From positions 1 through 6,823 of the forward strand of contig JAJZFQ010000221.1 in NCBI GenBank assembly GCA_021805275.1: a DNA stretch of 6,823 nt. Direction: 5' to 3'. Shown here one piece after another: positions 1 through 6,222 of this stretch; positions within the stretch are counted from its first letter, which is position 1; every line of letters starts with the position of its first letter. Position numbers and translations under genes: made by a program. Under the pieces are notes generated by a model that saw nothing but the letters and a program-made list of their open reading frames with translations, was not told the origin of the DNA and did not search any database. Source of the stretch: Pseudomonadota bacterium (GTDB lineage: Bacteria > Pseudomonadota > Gammaproteobacteria > Steroidobacterales > Steroidobacteraceae).

Positions 1-566
1 CCGAGTCGCGCAATCATCGGGTGAAAGCTCGCCGGCTCACTGCTCAGTCCCGGCACCGAGAGCACCATCTGACCGAGATTGCCCGGCAGAGAGTACTTCC
101 ACGCCGGCCGGTAGAAGGTCTTCCCGTCGCGCTGATACATGCGCTCCTGCGTGGAGAAGGCTGCATTGATTTGCGCAGCAGTGCCGCTGATCGTAATGTC
201 GAGGTGATCGCGGTAGATCTTGTCCACCGTGATTCCGTACGAGCGAAGGTATTTCACGAGCTGCTGAATGCTCTTCTCCGACGGTGCAAAGTTGTCGCTG
301 AACTGCTCGACCGTCAGGAAGTGATGGAAATTCGGATCACCTGGAGTCACCGTGGAGAGCACGTAATTGCGCAACGCGGGCAGATTGTTCACGTTGAGGA
401 TGATCTGGCTCGTGATCTGGGTTGAAGATGCTGCGGGTCCGGCATCTTCCGATTTGCGGCTGAAGTCACGGCCGGGACTTGCGAGCGTCGTCGTCGTCGT
501 CGCTGCCGCGGCTGCCATGCACAGCGTCGTGAGAACCAATCGCGAAAGATTTCTCTTAACAAACAT
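1..566 (-). CDS. Secreted S53 family (sedolisin/kumamolisin-like) serine peptidase, N-terminal part
   Basis: I found this frame by translating the reverse strand; it stays open to the left edge, so only 188 residues of the precursor are visible. The protein starts MFVKRNLSRLVLTTL, a typical signal peptide (basic start, hydrophobic core, Ala/Thr-rich end, likely cleavage near residues 29-30, LAS). From about residue 48 to the edge it reads as a pro-kumamolisin activation domain: a strand like ILNVNNLPALRNYVL, then the hallmark GDPNFHHFLTVEQFSDNF (residues 76-93), FAPSE, the LRSYGITV segment and ISGTAAQINAAFST, ending with VLSVPGLSSEP. In S53 enzymes this propeptide keeps the subtilisin-fold Ser-Glu-Asp peptidase inactive until it is secreted and autoprocessed, often in acid. 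The catalytic domain lies outside the window, so activity cannot be judged. The start is supported by GGGGAG seven bases upstream. Two sampled 60-base stretches are about 55% GC, below the neighbouring genes, which may mean a different origin. Confidence 0.9.
   Translation of the reverse strand, partial: MFVKRNLSRLVLTTLCMAAAAATTTTTLASPGRDFSRKSEDAGPAASSTQITSQIILNVNNLPALRNYVLSTVTPGDPNFHHFLTVEQFSDNFAPSEKSIQQLVKYLRSYGITVDKIYRDHLDITISGTAAQINAAFSTQERMYQRDGKTFYRPAWKYSLPGNLGQMVLSVPGLSSEPASFHPMIARL
486..500 (-). repeat. Five-copy trinucleotide run inside the signal peptide
   Basis: Five consecutive CGT units on the plus strand (ACG on the coding strand) encode five Thr residues at the end of the hydrophobic part of the S53 signal peptide, directly after five Ala codons. 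Slippage here would change the signal-peptide length in frame and would not switch the gene off. Confidence 0.75.
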
Positions 567-573
567 CTGGATG

Positions 574-579
574 CTCCCC
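574..579 (-). promoter_or_regulatory. Ribosome binding site of the S53 peptidase gene
   Basis: On the minus strand GGGGAG lies seven bases before the ATG at 566-564. This good Shine-Dalgarno match fixes the start of a gene whose end is not visible, and places it ahead of a secretion signal. Confidence 0.7.
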
Positions 580-770
580 AAATGGGTGATGGCGGCGCGC
601 GCACGGTCCGCCGGCGCGGCAAGCGGGCGTCGCATGATGGATCCAATACCGGATCCGCCCTGACATGGCTTTGTCATTCCCCTGAACCAATGCATCGTGT
701 TGGAACGCGCTTCGCCGGGAAGGCCTTCCACGCCTGTGTTGGTCTCAATGTGTTTTCGAATTTGTGCCGA

Positions 771-800
771 TGTATAGCAGAGCCGTCGGGGAAACGGCAA
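771..800 (-). promoter_or_regulatory. Putative sigma-70-type promoter for the S53 peptidase gene
   Basis: On the minus strand TTGCCG (-35, at 800-795) and TATACA (-10, at 776-771) are separated by 18 bases, and TG stands one base before the -10 hexamer, giving an extended -10. Transcription would start near 764, leaving a leader of almost 200 bases before the ATG. This is a visual match to the consensus only; no other minus-strand candidate between the EAL gene and the peptidase looked as good. Confidence 0.45.
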
Positions 801-820
801 GAAATGTGACGGAGTCGGTG

Positions 821-843
821 GCGCACTGTCCTAGACAGTGCGC
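821..843. repeat. Perfect 10-bp inverted repeat (hairpin or operator)
   Basis: GCGCACTGTC (821-830) and GACAGTGCGC (834-843) are exact reverse complements separated by CTA. It lies about 220 bases past the EAL stop codon and about 20 bases upstream of the -35 hexamer of the putative S53 promoter. No T tract follows on either strand, so it is not a textbook intrinsic terminator. It could end transcription from the EAL side or bind a regulator of the peptidase promoter. Confidence 0.6.
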
Positions 844-1061
844 GGGCCTCTGGGGACGCTCGGTGCCTGCGGGAGGACCCCCGACCGGGAAGCGGCGTCG
901 AACTATTTTACGCTTGGCGCCCGTGGCGAAACGGCGTGAACGGCAAGCGCCTGTTTATATTGAGGTTCGCGATCTGGGCACGCAAATTGCTGCTGTTCGC
1001 CCATCCGGCGGCACGCGTGGAGGGATCGGGCGGCCGATGCGCCGTGTGCGCGCCTTCGCGT

Positions 1062-1889
1062 TTAGCCGGCGGCGAGCGGTAGAGCCTGGTACGCGTACGC
1101 GTCGGCCGCACTGTGGATCGCGTGCAAAGCGTCGTTGGCGATCGGCGGCAGCGCTTCGAGCTGTGGTCGGGCGAAGTAGTAGCCCTGCAGCAGATGAATG
1201 CCGAGGTCGCGCACACACAGGGCCTCATCGAGTGATTCGATGCCTTCGGCGATCACCGTGATGCCGAGCTGTGCACACATCTGCGCGATGGAGCGGGTAA
1301 TGGTGCGGCGGACCCGGTCGGTGTGGATATCGCGCGTCAGCGCCATGTCGATCTTGACGATGTCGGGCTGAAACTGCGCGAGCAGGTTCAAGCCGGAATG
1401 GCCGGCGCCAAAATCATCGATCGCCGTACGCATCCCGTGCCGCCGGTACTCGGTGAAGATCGCCATCAGATGCTTCGCATCGCGCGAGCGTTCATCCTCA
1501 GTCACTTCGAACACGATCTGCGTCAGCGGAAACCCGGTCCGGGTCGCCGCCTCGAGCGTCGCCCGGATACAGGCGGCCGGCTGGTAGACGGCATTGGGCA
1601 GGAAGTTGATGTTCAGCAGGCTGCGCATGCCGAGTTCGGCGGCGAGGCTGATTGCCTTGACGCGGCAGGCCTGGTCGAACGCGTAGCGATTCTCAGCGGT
1701 GATCTGACTGAGCACCTCGTACGCCGAGCCGCCGCCGAGTGGGCGCACCAGTGCTTCGTGCGCAAACACCTCGCCCGACTCGCTGTCGAGGATGGGCTGA
1801 AAGGCCATGGTGAATTCCGGCGCGGTGCCCGGCTCGCGACATGCGCGGCAGCCGACCGGTTTGTGGGGAGTCGAGGGCATAGCAGGCAT
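1062..1889 (-). CDS. Stand-alone EAL-domain cyclic di-GMP phosphodiesterase
   Basis: The 275-residue protein is almost entirely one EAL domain (about residues 26-255), which hydrolyses the second messenger c-di-GMP to pGpG using two metal ions. The motifs are present in order: MAFQPIL (28-34), HEALVRP with the signature EAL at 45-47, LNINFLP with metal-ligand Asn95, FEVTE with Glu128, DDFGAGHSG with Asp158/Asp159, VKIDM with Lys179, IAEGIES with Glu215/Glu218, and LLQGYYFARP with Gln235. Because all catalytic positions are kept, I infer an active enzyme. There is no transmembrane segment, GGDEF or recognised sensory domain, only a short N-terminal tail with a CRAC (C-x2-C) at residues 14-17, so it is probably cytoplasmic. 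It lies 71 bases downstream of the LemA-family gene on the same strand. An internal ATG (Met4, at 1880-1878) has better Shine-Dalgarno spacing (AGGA, eight bases) than Met1 and may be the true start. Confidence 0.93.
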   Translation of the reverse strand: MPAMPSTPHKPVGCRACREPGTAPEFTMAFQPILDSESGEVFAHEALVRPLGGGSAYEVLSQITAENRYAFDQACRVKAISLAAELGMRSLLNINFLPNAVYQPAACIRATLEAATRTGFPLTQIVFEVTEDERSRDAKHLMAIFTEYRRHGMRTAIDDFGAGHSGLNLLAQFQPDIVKIDMALTRDIHTDRVRRTITRSIAQMCAQLGITVIAEGIESLDEALCVRDLGIHLLQGYYFARPQLEALPPIANDALHAIHSAADAYAYQALPLAAG

Positions 1890-1894
1890 CCTGC
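1882..1894 (-). promoter_or_regulatory. Ribosome binding site within a small hairpin at the EAL gene start
   Basis: In the mRNA sense the sequence is GCAGG-ATG-CCTGC. GCAGG (1894-1890) pairs perfectly with CCTGC (1886-1882), and the first ATG forms the three-base loop. The AGGA that best serves as Shine-Dalgarno for the second ATG at 1880 is largely in this stem, so folding would mask it. With the first ATG the AGG would directly abut the start codon, which is too close. This favours Met4 as the start and suggests weak or structure-dependent translation. Confidence 0.4.
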
Positions 1895-1960
1895 GCAGCG
1901 GAAGTATCTTCAGTTATCGGTAGCGACGCCGCAGACCTTTAGCGCTCGGGCCGGGCGCGG

Positions 1961-2533
1961 TCATTTGCTGAACGCCAGACCGATTCCGAGATCGGCCTGC
2001 GCGCCCGTCTCGCACTGCAGGAGTGCGGCGGGCGTGACCCCGCAGAGGCCCGCGATGAGCGTCTCGGGCAGCATTTCGATTCGGGAGTTCAGCGCACTGG
2101 CGGCCTGGTTGTACCGCGTGCGCGCGGCCGCGATCGCCTGTTCGTGCGCCTGGATACGAAAGCGCAGCGCCCGGACCACGGCCTCGGCGTGTCCTTGGCG
2201 TTGACGCGAGGCGGCCGGGTACATGGGCACGAGGGTGCGGCGCAGCGCATCTTCGGTGTCGTTCACGGCAGACACGTCGCGGCGCTGACGCGCGTCGTGC
2301 AGCGTCTGGCGCGCGCGCAGCACCCGTTCAATCAATTCGCCGTCGCACGGGCCGTCCCGACGGCACAGTTCGAGGAGCTTCACCAGGTCCCCATCGCGCC
2401 GGTCCCAGGCGAAATCCAGGTGACACCACGCGCGGGTGAGGCGCCGCTGCGCGCGCCGCAGACCGCTGTAGAGTACAGCGGCGTATCCGATGAGCAGCAG
2501 CGCCATGGCGGCGAAGACGGTGATGTCGATCAT
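1961..2533 (-). CDS. LemA-family membrane-anchored protein, divergent
   Basis: The 190-residue product begins with one hydrophobic helix (about residues 4-23, TVFAAMALLLIGYAAVLY), then a helical, Arg-rich region. The LemA family pattern is recognisable: RLTRAWCHLDFAWDRRDGDL (31-50) corresponds to the usual 'AW..LD..L.RR.DL' segment, and ARTRYNQAASALNSRIEMLP (137-156) is the characteristic 'AR..YN.AV..YN..I..FP' stretch. LemA proteins are single-pass membrane proteins with a helical-bundle domain, and their molecular role is not settled. The usual 'DLIPNLV' motif is altered here to DLVKLLELC, and the protein has extra Cys residues, so it is a divergent member. The start is the ATG before the hydrophobic helix; its ribosome binding site is weak (TGGGG). 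The EAL gene follows after 71 bases with no clear terminator, so an operon is likely. Confidence 0.78.
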   Translation of the reverse strand: MIDITVFAAMALLLIGYAAVLYSGLRRAQRRLTRAWCHLDFAWDRRDGDLVKLLELCRRDGPCDGELIERVLRARQTLHDARQRRDVSAVNDTEDALRRTLVPMYPAASRQRQGHAEAVVRALRFRIQAHEQAIAAARTRYNQAASALNSRIEMLPETLIAGLCGVTPAALLQCETGAQADLGIGLAFSK

Positions 2534-2666
2534 GGGTCGACCCCAGGGTAACCCTTAGGTTGCCTAGCCCGATGTCCCGCCAGTCTTACGACTATCGCGT
2601 CTGATACGCCAGCACCGCAGATCCGAAGTGTGCGCGCGCTAACAGTTTTCCTCTCCCTGATGGGCG

Positions 2667-2695
2667 TTGCGCGCACGCGGTGGCCTGTATTAAAT
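2667..2695 (+). promoter_or_regulatory. Putative promoter of the RibD_C gene
   Basis: TTGCGC (2667-2672) is followed after 17 bases by TTAAAT (2690-2695); an overlapping TATTAA at 2688-2693 is an alternative -10 with shorter spacing. The -10 matches the consensus at four of six positions. The site ends 45 bases before the ATG. The assignment rests on visual matching in a rare AT-rich patch. Confidence 0.35.
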
Positions 2696-2727
2696 GACCG
2701 GCGCGCACTGCAGCGCGGCCCAGGCCA

Positions 2728-2733
2728 GTGGAG
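2728..2733 (+). promoter_or_regulatory. Ribosome binding site that fixes the RibD_C start
   Basis: GTGGAG ends seven bases before the ATG at 2741. The frame is open further upstream, to an alternative GTG start at 2630, but the homology to RibD C-terminal domains begins exactly at the 2741 methionine (MKPYVICHMVASLDG), so the longer version is not credible. Confidence 0.7.
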
Positions 2734-2740
2734 ATCTCCG

Positions 2741-3445
2741 ATGAAACCGTATGTCATATGTCACATGGTCGCAAGCCTCGACGGACGCATTCTGCACAGC
2801 CGCTGGCGTCCACAAACCCGCGACGGCGGGACGCTGTTCGAGCGCTTGCACGAGCGCCTGGCGGGGGATGCGTGGCTGATCGGACGGGTGACCGGAGAGG
2901 AATTTGCCAAGGCGAGCACCTACCCGGTGCGCAGCGAGCAGGTCTATCCGCGCGAGCCTTGGCTGCCCCGGCGTCAGGCCCCGGCCTTCGGGATCGTGCT
3001 CGATCTGCATGGCAAGATTGCCTGGGGTCGGGCGGACATCGGCGGTGATCCGATCGTGGTGGTGCTCGGTTCGCAGGTCCCCGATGCACACCTCGAGGGC
3101 CTGCGGCGCGATGGGGTGTCGTATTTCTTCGGCGGTGAGCGCACGCTCGATCTGGCGGCGGTATTGGAGTTCCTGTCCCAGGAGCTCGGGATTCGGCGCT
3201 TGCTGATCGAAGGTGGTGGCCACGTCAATGGCGCATTTCTGCGCGCCGGATTGATCGATGAGATCAGTCTGGCGCTGTGTCCGGCGGTGGACGGCGCCCA
3301 AGGGGCGCCGAGTGTGTTCGATTCCGCGGCGCAAGAGGCCGAGCAGCGTGCGCCGCTCGCGAGCCTGCAGCTGACGAGCAGCGAGGTGCTCGAGGGCGGC
3401 GCGGTGTGGTTGCGCTACCGGGTGGAGAATGCCCCGGGACCCTGA
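2741..3445 (+). CDS. Stand-alone RibD C-terminal-domain reductase (dihydrofolate-reductase-like fold)
   Basis: The 234-residue protein matches the RibD_C family over its whole length: PYVICHMVASLDGRI (residues 3-17), a WLIGRVTGEEF nucleotide-binding-type segment (45-55), and the strong C-terminal signature LLIEGGGHVNGAFLRAGLID (154-173) followed by EISLALCP. In bifunctional RibD this domain uses NADPH to reduce the ribosylamino-pyrimidine intermediate of riboflavin synthesis. The N-terminal deaminase of RibD is absent, and no other riboflavin gene is in the window, so the substrate cannot be assigned; many such stand-alone proteins are labelled only 'dihydrofolate reductase family'. It is predicted to be soluble and cytoplasmic. 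It is the only convincing plus-strand gene, divergent from the LemA-EAL pair and convergent with the GH9 gene, with a strong hairpin 55 bases after its stop. A pyrimidine reductase of riboflavin synthesis is possible but unproven. Confidence 0.88.
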   Translation: MKPYVICHMVASLDGRILHSRWRPQTRDGGTLFERLHERLAGDAWLIGRVTGEEFAKASTYPVRSEQVYPREPWLPRRQAPAFGIVLDLHGKIAWGRADIGGDPIVVVLGSQVPDAHLEGLRRDGVSYFFGGERTLDLAAVLEFLSQELGIRRLLIEGGGHVNGAFLRAGLIDEISLALCPAVDGAQGAPSVFDSAAQEAEQRAPLASLQLTSSEVLEGGAVWLRYRVENAPGP

Positions 3446-3500
3446 GCGGCGTGGCTGCGGCGCAGGTCTCGGGAGCTCATCGCGGAGTGACGTCGGCAGG

Positions 3501-3534
3501 CCGGCGCAGACTCTCTGAGTGGAGTCTGCGCCGG
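3501..3534. terminator. Strong hairpin between convergent genes, likely bidirectional terminator
   Basis: CCGGCGCAGACTC (3501-3513) and GAGTCTGCGCCGG (3522-3534) form a perfect 13-bp stem with an eight-base loop. It lies 55 bases after the RibD_C stop and 28 bases after the GH9 stop (read on the minus strand), exactly where two converging transcripts should end. There is no real T tract on either side, so termination may rely on the stem alone or on Rho. GACGTC sites at 3489-3494 and 3553-3558 flank it and add a wider dyad. Confidence 0.75.
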
Positions 3535-3562
3535 TTCGAGCCGCGCGGCTGAGACGTCCGCT

Positions 3563-6151
3563 TCAGGTGCGGCGGCCGGTGGGATGGGCCTGCTGTTGTA
3601 CCAAGGCGCTGGCGGCGTTGGCTTCCAGGATCCAGGTTGCCGCGGCATCCACGGTGTACTCATCCTCGTACCAGAGGAAGCCGAAGTTCGTGATGCACTC
3701 CGGGAAGTCCGGCTTGATGATGACGTAGCCGGGAATCATGCCGCCCGGGATGAATGTGTTGTCGGCTCGGTTGTTGCCGTAGGCCTTGAGCTTCGAGGCC
3801 GTTCCGATCGCCGAGATGTACGAGACACTCGAGGCCGGATGGGTCCCGAGCAGGTAGTTGGCGGCCCGCAGGGTGTACTCGGGACCGACCAGGTGCGGGT
3901 ACGCCTCATGCAGGAAGTACATCGCGACCCCGAATTCTGCGACCTGCGAGGAGTCGCCCCAGGCCCCGAGCGAGGGCGGGACGCCGAACGGCGTTGCCGC
4001 GAGCTTGCGGTTGAGGATCGGGAGGAATGCCTCAACCGCGGTGCGCAGCTGCCGGCGCTGATGCGCGCTGAGGTACTGGCGCGCCTGTACGGCTTCCCAC
4101 CCGCCCGCGCCGATGTGGTTCAGCATCGCAGGCAGCATCGCCGCGAGCCGGGCCTTGTAGGGGGCTGCGCCATGCGTGGCGAGAGTCAGCTCCAGAGTGG
4201 CAGTCCACCCGGGCGGCCCCATCGCGCGCTCCCGGAAGCCGCCGGAGCCCTCGTGGTCGGGGCGGAAGTGCGGATGATCGGGTTGCGCGCGAGCGAGAGT
4301 CCACATTCGCACCGCCGCGGCGAGGCAGCGCTTCGCCAGCGGATCGTTCCAGCCGTGCAGGGCGCGTGCGGCGGCCGCCAGCGCGGCCGCCGCACCGTAT
4401 TCCATGTCCGGGGAGGTCATGGTCCAGGCCCAGCGGTCATCCGGGGTGCCGGAGCGGTCGCCTTGGATCTGACCCAGGGCGAGTTTCGGGTCGTACAGTC
4501 GTCCATCGGTCTGCGAGGCGGCGTCGCCGATGAAGGTGTAGCCGAGCAGGTACGGCGACTGGATGCCGGTGATGGGGTGGCCCACCGCATGGATTTGCGC
4601 GAGGGTTTGCAGGACGCCGTGTTCGACCTGCTCGACGATGTCCGGTACGCCATCGGGCCGATGCATGATGACCGAGCGGGTCTGCTCGTTCACCGACAGT
4701 TCGTCCCACTGGGGGTGGAACGTGGTGTAAGTGGTGGCGAGATTGATGATGGTGCCGTACTGGCCGAAGGCGTCGTTGTCGAAGTCGCCGGCATCGAACC
4801 AGCCGCCGACGTTCAGGCCCGGAATATGCTGACCGGGCTTGTAGGGCGAGTCGATGTTCGACCCCATCCAGTAGCCGTCGAAATGGGTCAGGTTCGGCGG
4901 CGCCTGGCGCGCGTCGTCGAGGTGCGCCACGCCATGCCACATGTGGTAGGCGTCACGCACCGAGACATGATCCATTTGCTCGGCGAGAAAGCCATCGAGC
5001 GAGGTCTGCCAGGTGTTGGCGTAGACATTCGGCGCGATGGGGAAGACGTCACTGCGCTCGCCGTCGTACTGGATGACGTACAGTCCCGGCGCCGTGACCG
5101 ATGAGAAATTGAACTTCACGTACGCGTAGCGCAGCCAGCGCACCGCCTTTGACAGCCGTGCGCGGTAGGCCACGTGGTAGGTGCCATTGGCGCTGAGGCG
5201 CAGCAGCTCGGCGCGCTTCGGGCCCTTGAACCGCCGATCGAGTTCGATGACCGCGACTTTGCGCATCGCAGCGGCGTAGCCGACCTGGCTGTGCGCGATC
5301 ATGGGCGGGCGGATCCAGTGAGGCAGGGTGCTTGGGTGGATGTGCCACACCACCGCGTCGTGTGTCTTGCCTGCGGGAATCAGCGTGCGCACCACGAACC
5401 AGCCATTTTGCGCCTCGTCGCGTCCATCGTAGAGCAGCAGCGCACCGCTCGCGGAGCGGATGCTGACCCGATCGAGCGGATCGTTCACCGCCAGCGTCAG
5501 GTGCTGGCCCTGCGCGAAGGGCAGCGGTTCAGTCCAGCCGAGCGCGCGGTGCCATTGGCGTACGTACCAGGGTTCTCCGGGGACGCCGAGCTTCCCGGGC
5601 GCGCGGATCATGCGGTCCTCGGGGTAGCGTGGCAGCACGCCGAATACCTTGCCGTCGATGGCATAGGCCTTATCCACGTAGATCGACGGCAGAAACTCCA
5701 GATTGAATCCGGCGCGTCCCACCAGCGCCTTCGGCAGCGGTTTGTCGAGGTCGACGCTGACGCGCACGCCGCCGGGTTCGGCGGACACCACGACGTGGTA
5801 GTGCAGATGATAGGCCGGGTAGTCCATGTGCGCGATCAGCCGGTCGTGCGCACGGTCGGCGCGCCGGCGAATCAGGTGCGGAATCGCATCCCACTGCTGG
5901 GGCGTTGGCAACAGGCGAACGCTGCCGTTCGTCGCGATGCGATGGCCGTGCAGGATGATCTGCAGGGCGGCGTCCTTCTGGTCGAAGAAAATCGGGCTGT
6001 AGTTGTCGTTGTAGAGCATGAAGCTCACGCCCGGCGCGCGCAGCTCGCCGCTGCGGGTGACCTTCGGTGTCGGCGGGGGCGCCGCGGCCCAGGCGCACCA
6101 GGGGGTGGCGAGCAGGGTGGCGGCCAGAAGGGTTCGCAATCGGCGGTGCAT
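3563..6151 (-). CDS. Secreted glycoside hydrolase family 9 enzyme (cellulase-like) with large N-terminal extension
   Basis: The 862-residue product starts with a signal peptide (MHRRLRTLLAATLLATPWC, likely cut near AWA-A, about residue 23), so it acts outside the cytoplasm. Residues about 35-280 match no module I can name. Residues about 282-373 (PMIAHSQVGY to DVFPIA) look like the Ig-like domain that precedes many GH9 catalytic domains. The catalytic (alpha/alpha)6 domain follows: GGWFDAGDFD (449-458) holds the Asp pair that positions the attacking water (Asp453/Asp456), and WYEDEYTVDAAATWIL (827-842) aligns with the C-terminal 'NEVAI' motif, with Glu831 as probable catalytic acid. GH9 enzymes are inverting hydrolases, mostly of beta-1,4-glucans, though some cut glucosaminides. 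The usual HHR substrate motif appears as NNR (793-795). No carbohydrate-binding module or dockerin is seen. The start has CTGGAG seven bases upstream. A LacI-type operator upstream suggests sugar-controlled expression. The exact substrate is not predictable from the sequence. Confidence 0.92.
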   Translation of the reverse strand: MHRRLRTLLAATLLATPWCAWAAAPPPTPKVTRSGELRAPGVSFMLYNDNYSPIFFDQKDAALQIILHGHRIATNGSVRLLPTPQQWDAIPHLIRRRADRAHDRLIAHMDYPAYHLHYHVVVSAEPGGVRVSVDLDKPLPKALVGRAGFNLEFLPSIYVDKAYAIDGKVFGVLPRYPEDRMIRAPGKLGVPGEPWYVRQWHRALGWTEPLPFAQGQHLTLAVNDPLDRVSIRSASGALLLYDGRDEAQNGWFVVRTLIPAGKTHDAVVWHIHPSTLPHWIRPPMIAHSQVGYAAAMRKVAVIELDRRFKGPKRAELLRLSANGTYHVAYRARLSKAVRWLRYAYVKFNFSSVTAPGLYVIQYDGERSDVFPIAPNVYANTWQTSLDGFLAEQMDHVSVRDAYHMWHGVAHLDDARQAPPNLTHFDGYWMGSNIDSPYKPGQHIPGLNVGGWFDAGDFDNDAFGQYGTIINLATTYTTFHPQWDELSVNEQTRSVIMHRPDGVPDIVEQVEHGVLQTLAQIHAVGHPITGIQSPYLLGYTFIGDAASQTDGRLYDPKLALGQIQGDRSGTPDDRWAWTMTSPDMEYGAAAALAAAARALHGWNDPLAKRCLAAAVRMWTLARAQPDHPHFRPDHEGSGGFRERAMGPPGWTATLELTLATHGAAPYKARLAAMLPAMLNHIGAGGWEAVQARQYLSAHQRRQLRTAVEAFLPILNRKLAATPFGVPPSLGAWGDSSQVAEFGVAMYFLHEAYPHLVGPEYTLRAANYLLGTHPASSVSYISAIGTASKLKAYGNNRADNTFIPGGMIPGYVIIKPDFPECITNFGFLWYEDEYTVDAAATWILEANAASALVQQQAHPTGRRT

Positions 6152-6158
6152 GGCGCGG

Positions 6159-6164
6159 CTCCAG
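6159..6164 (-). promoter_or_regulatory. Ribosome binding site of the GH9 gene
   Basis: CTGGAG on the minus strand ends seven bases before the ATG at 6151-6149. This good match confirms the start directly ahead of the signal peptide. Confidence 0.7.
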
Positions 6165-6222
6165 AGAGTGAGGGGATGGCGCTCGGCGCGTCATGCTCAC
6201 GAGCTCGGTGGTCACCCTACTA

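Larger units (their letters stand above)
567..1061. other. Non-coding interval upstream of the S53 gene
   Basis: No frame here gives a recognisable protein. The part nearest the peptidase (567-770) would be its untranslated leader. It contains several short dyads: GGATCC twice with six bases between (639-656), TGACA and TGTCA separated by six bases (661-676), and the 12-bp palindrome GGAAGGCCTTCC (718-729). The promoter (771-800) and the perfect hairpin (821-843) follow. From 844 to 1061, downstream of the EAL stop codon, I see only weak GC-rich inverted repeats and no convincing terminator with a T tract, RNA gene or repeat. Confidence 0.6.
2534..2740. other. Divergent intergenic region between the LemA-family and RibD_C genes
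   Basis: About 207 bases separate the two divergent start codons. A plausible plus-strand promoter is described separately. Other structure is an eight-base inverted repeat GTGCGCGC/GCGCGCAC (2630-2637 and 2669-2676), whose right arm overlaps the -35 region, and a small dyad around 2549-2564 (AACC-CTTA-GGTT core) just before the LemA start. I could not pick a convincing minus-strand promoter. Confidence 0.5.

Noticed and set aside
21..425. Plus-strand open frame of 134 codons at the left edge
   Set aside because: Antisense to the S53 propeptide, which matches its family strongly on the minus strand.
486..500. Trinucleotide run as a phase-variation switch
   Set aside because: Five in-frame triplets only change the number of Thr residues and cannot turn expression on and off by frameshift.
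764..1261. Plus-strand open frame of 165 codons over the intergenic region
   Set aside because: Arg-rich and low-complexity, overlaps the EAL gene end antisense, and has no domain or good ribosome binding site.
1323..2204. Plus-strand open frame of 293 codons
   Set aside because: Antisense to both the EAL gene and the LemA-family gene, whose motifs are clear.
2630..2740. Upstream extension of the RibD_C gene to a GTG start
   Set aside because: The added residues have no homology, overlap the likely promoter, and the ATG at 2741 has a good ribosome binding site.
2690..3334. Minus-strand open frame of 214 codons
   Set aside because: Antisense to the RibD_C gene; composition typical of a shadow frame.
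3584..5104. Long plus-strand open frame (506 codons)
   Set aside because: It lies wholly antisense to the GH9 gene, shows no recognisable motifs, and has the Arg/Val/Gly-rich make-up of a shadow frame in high-GC DNA.
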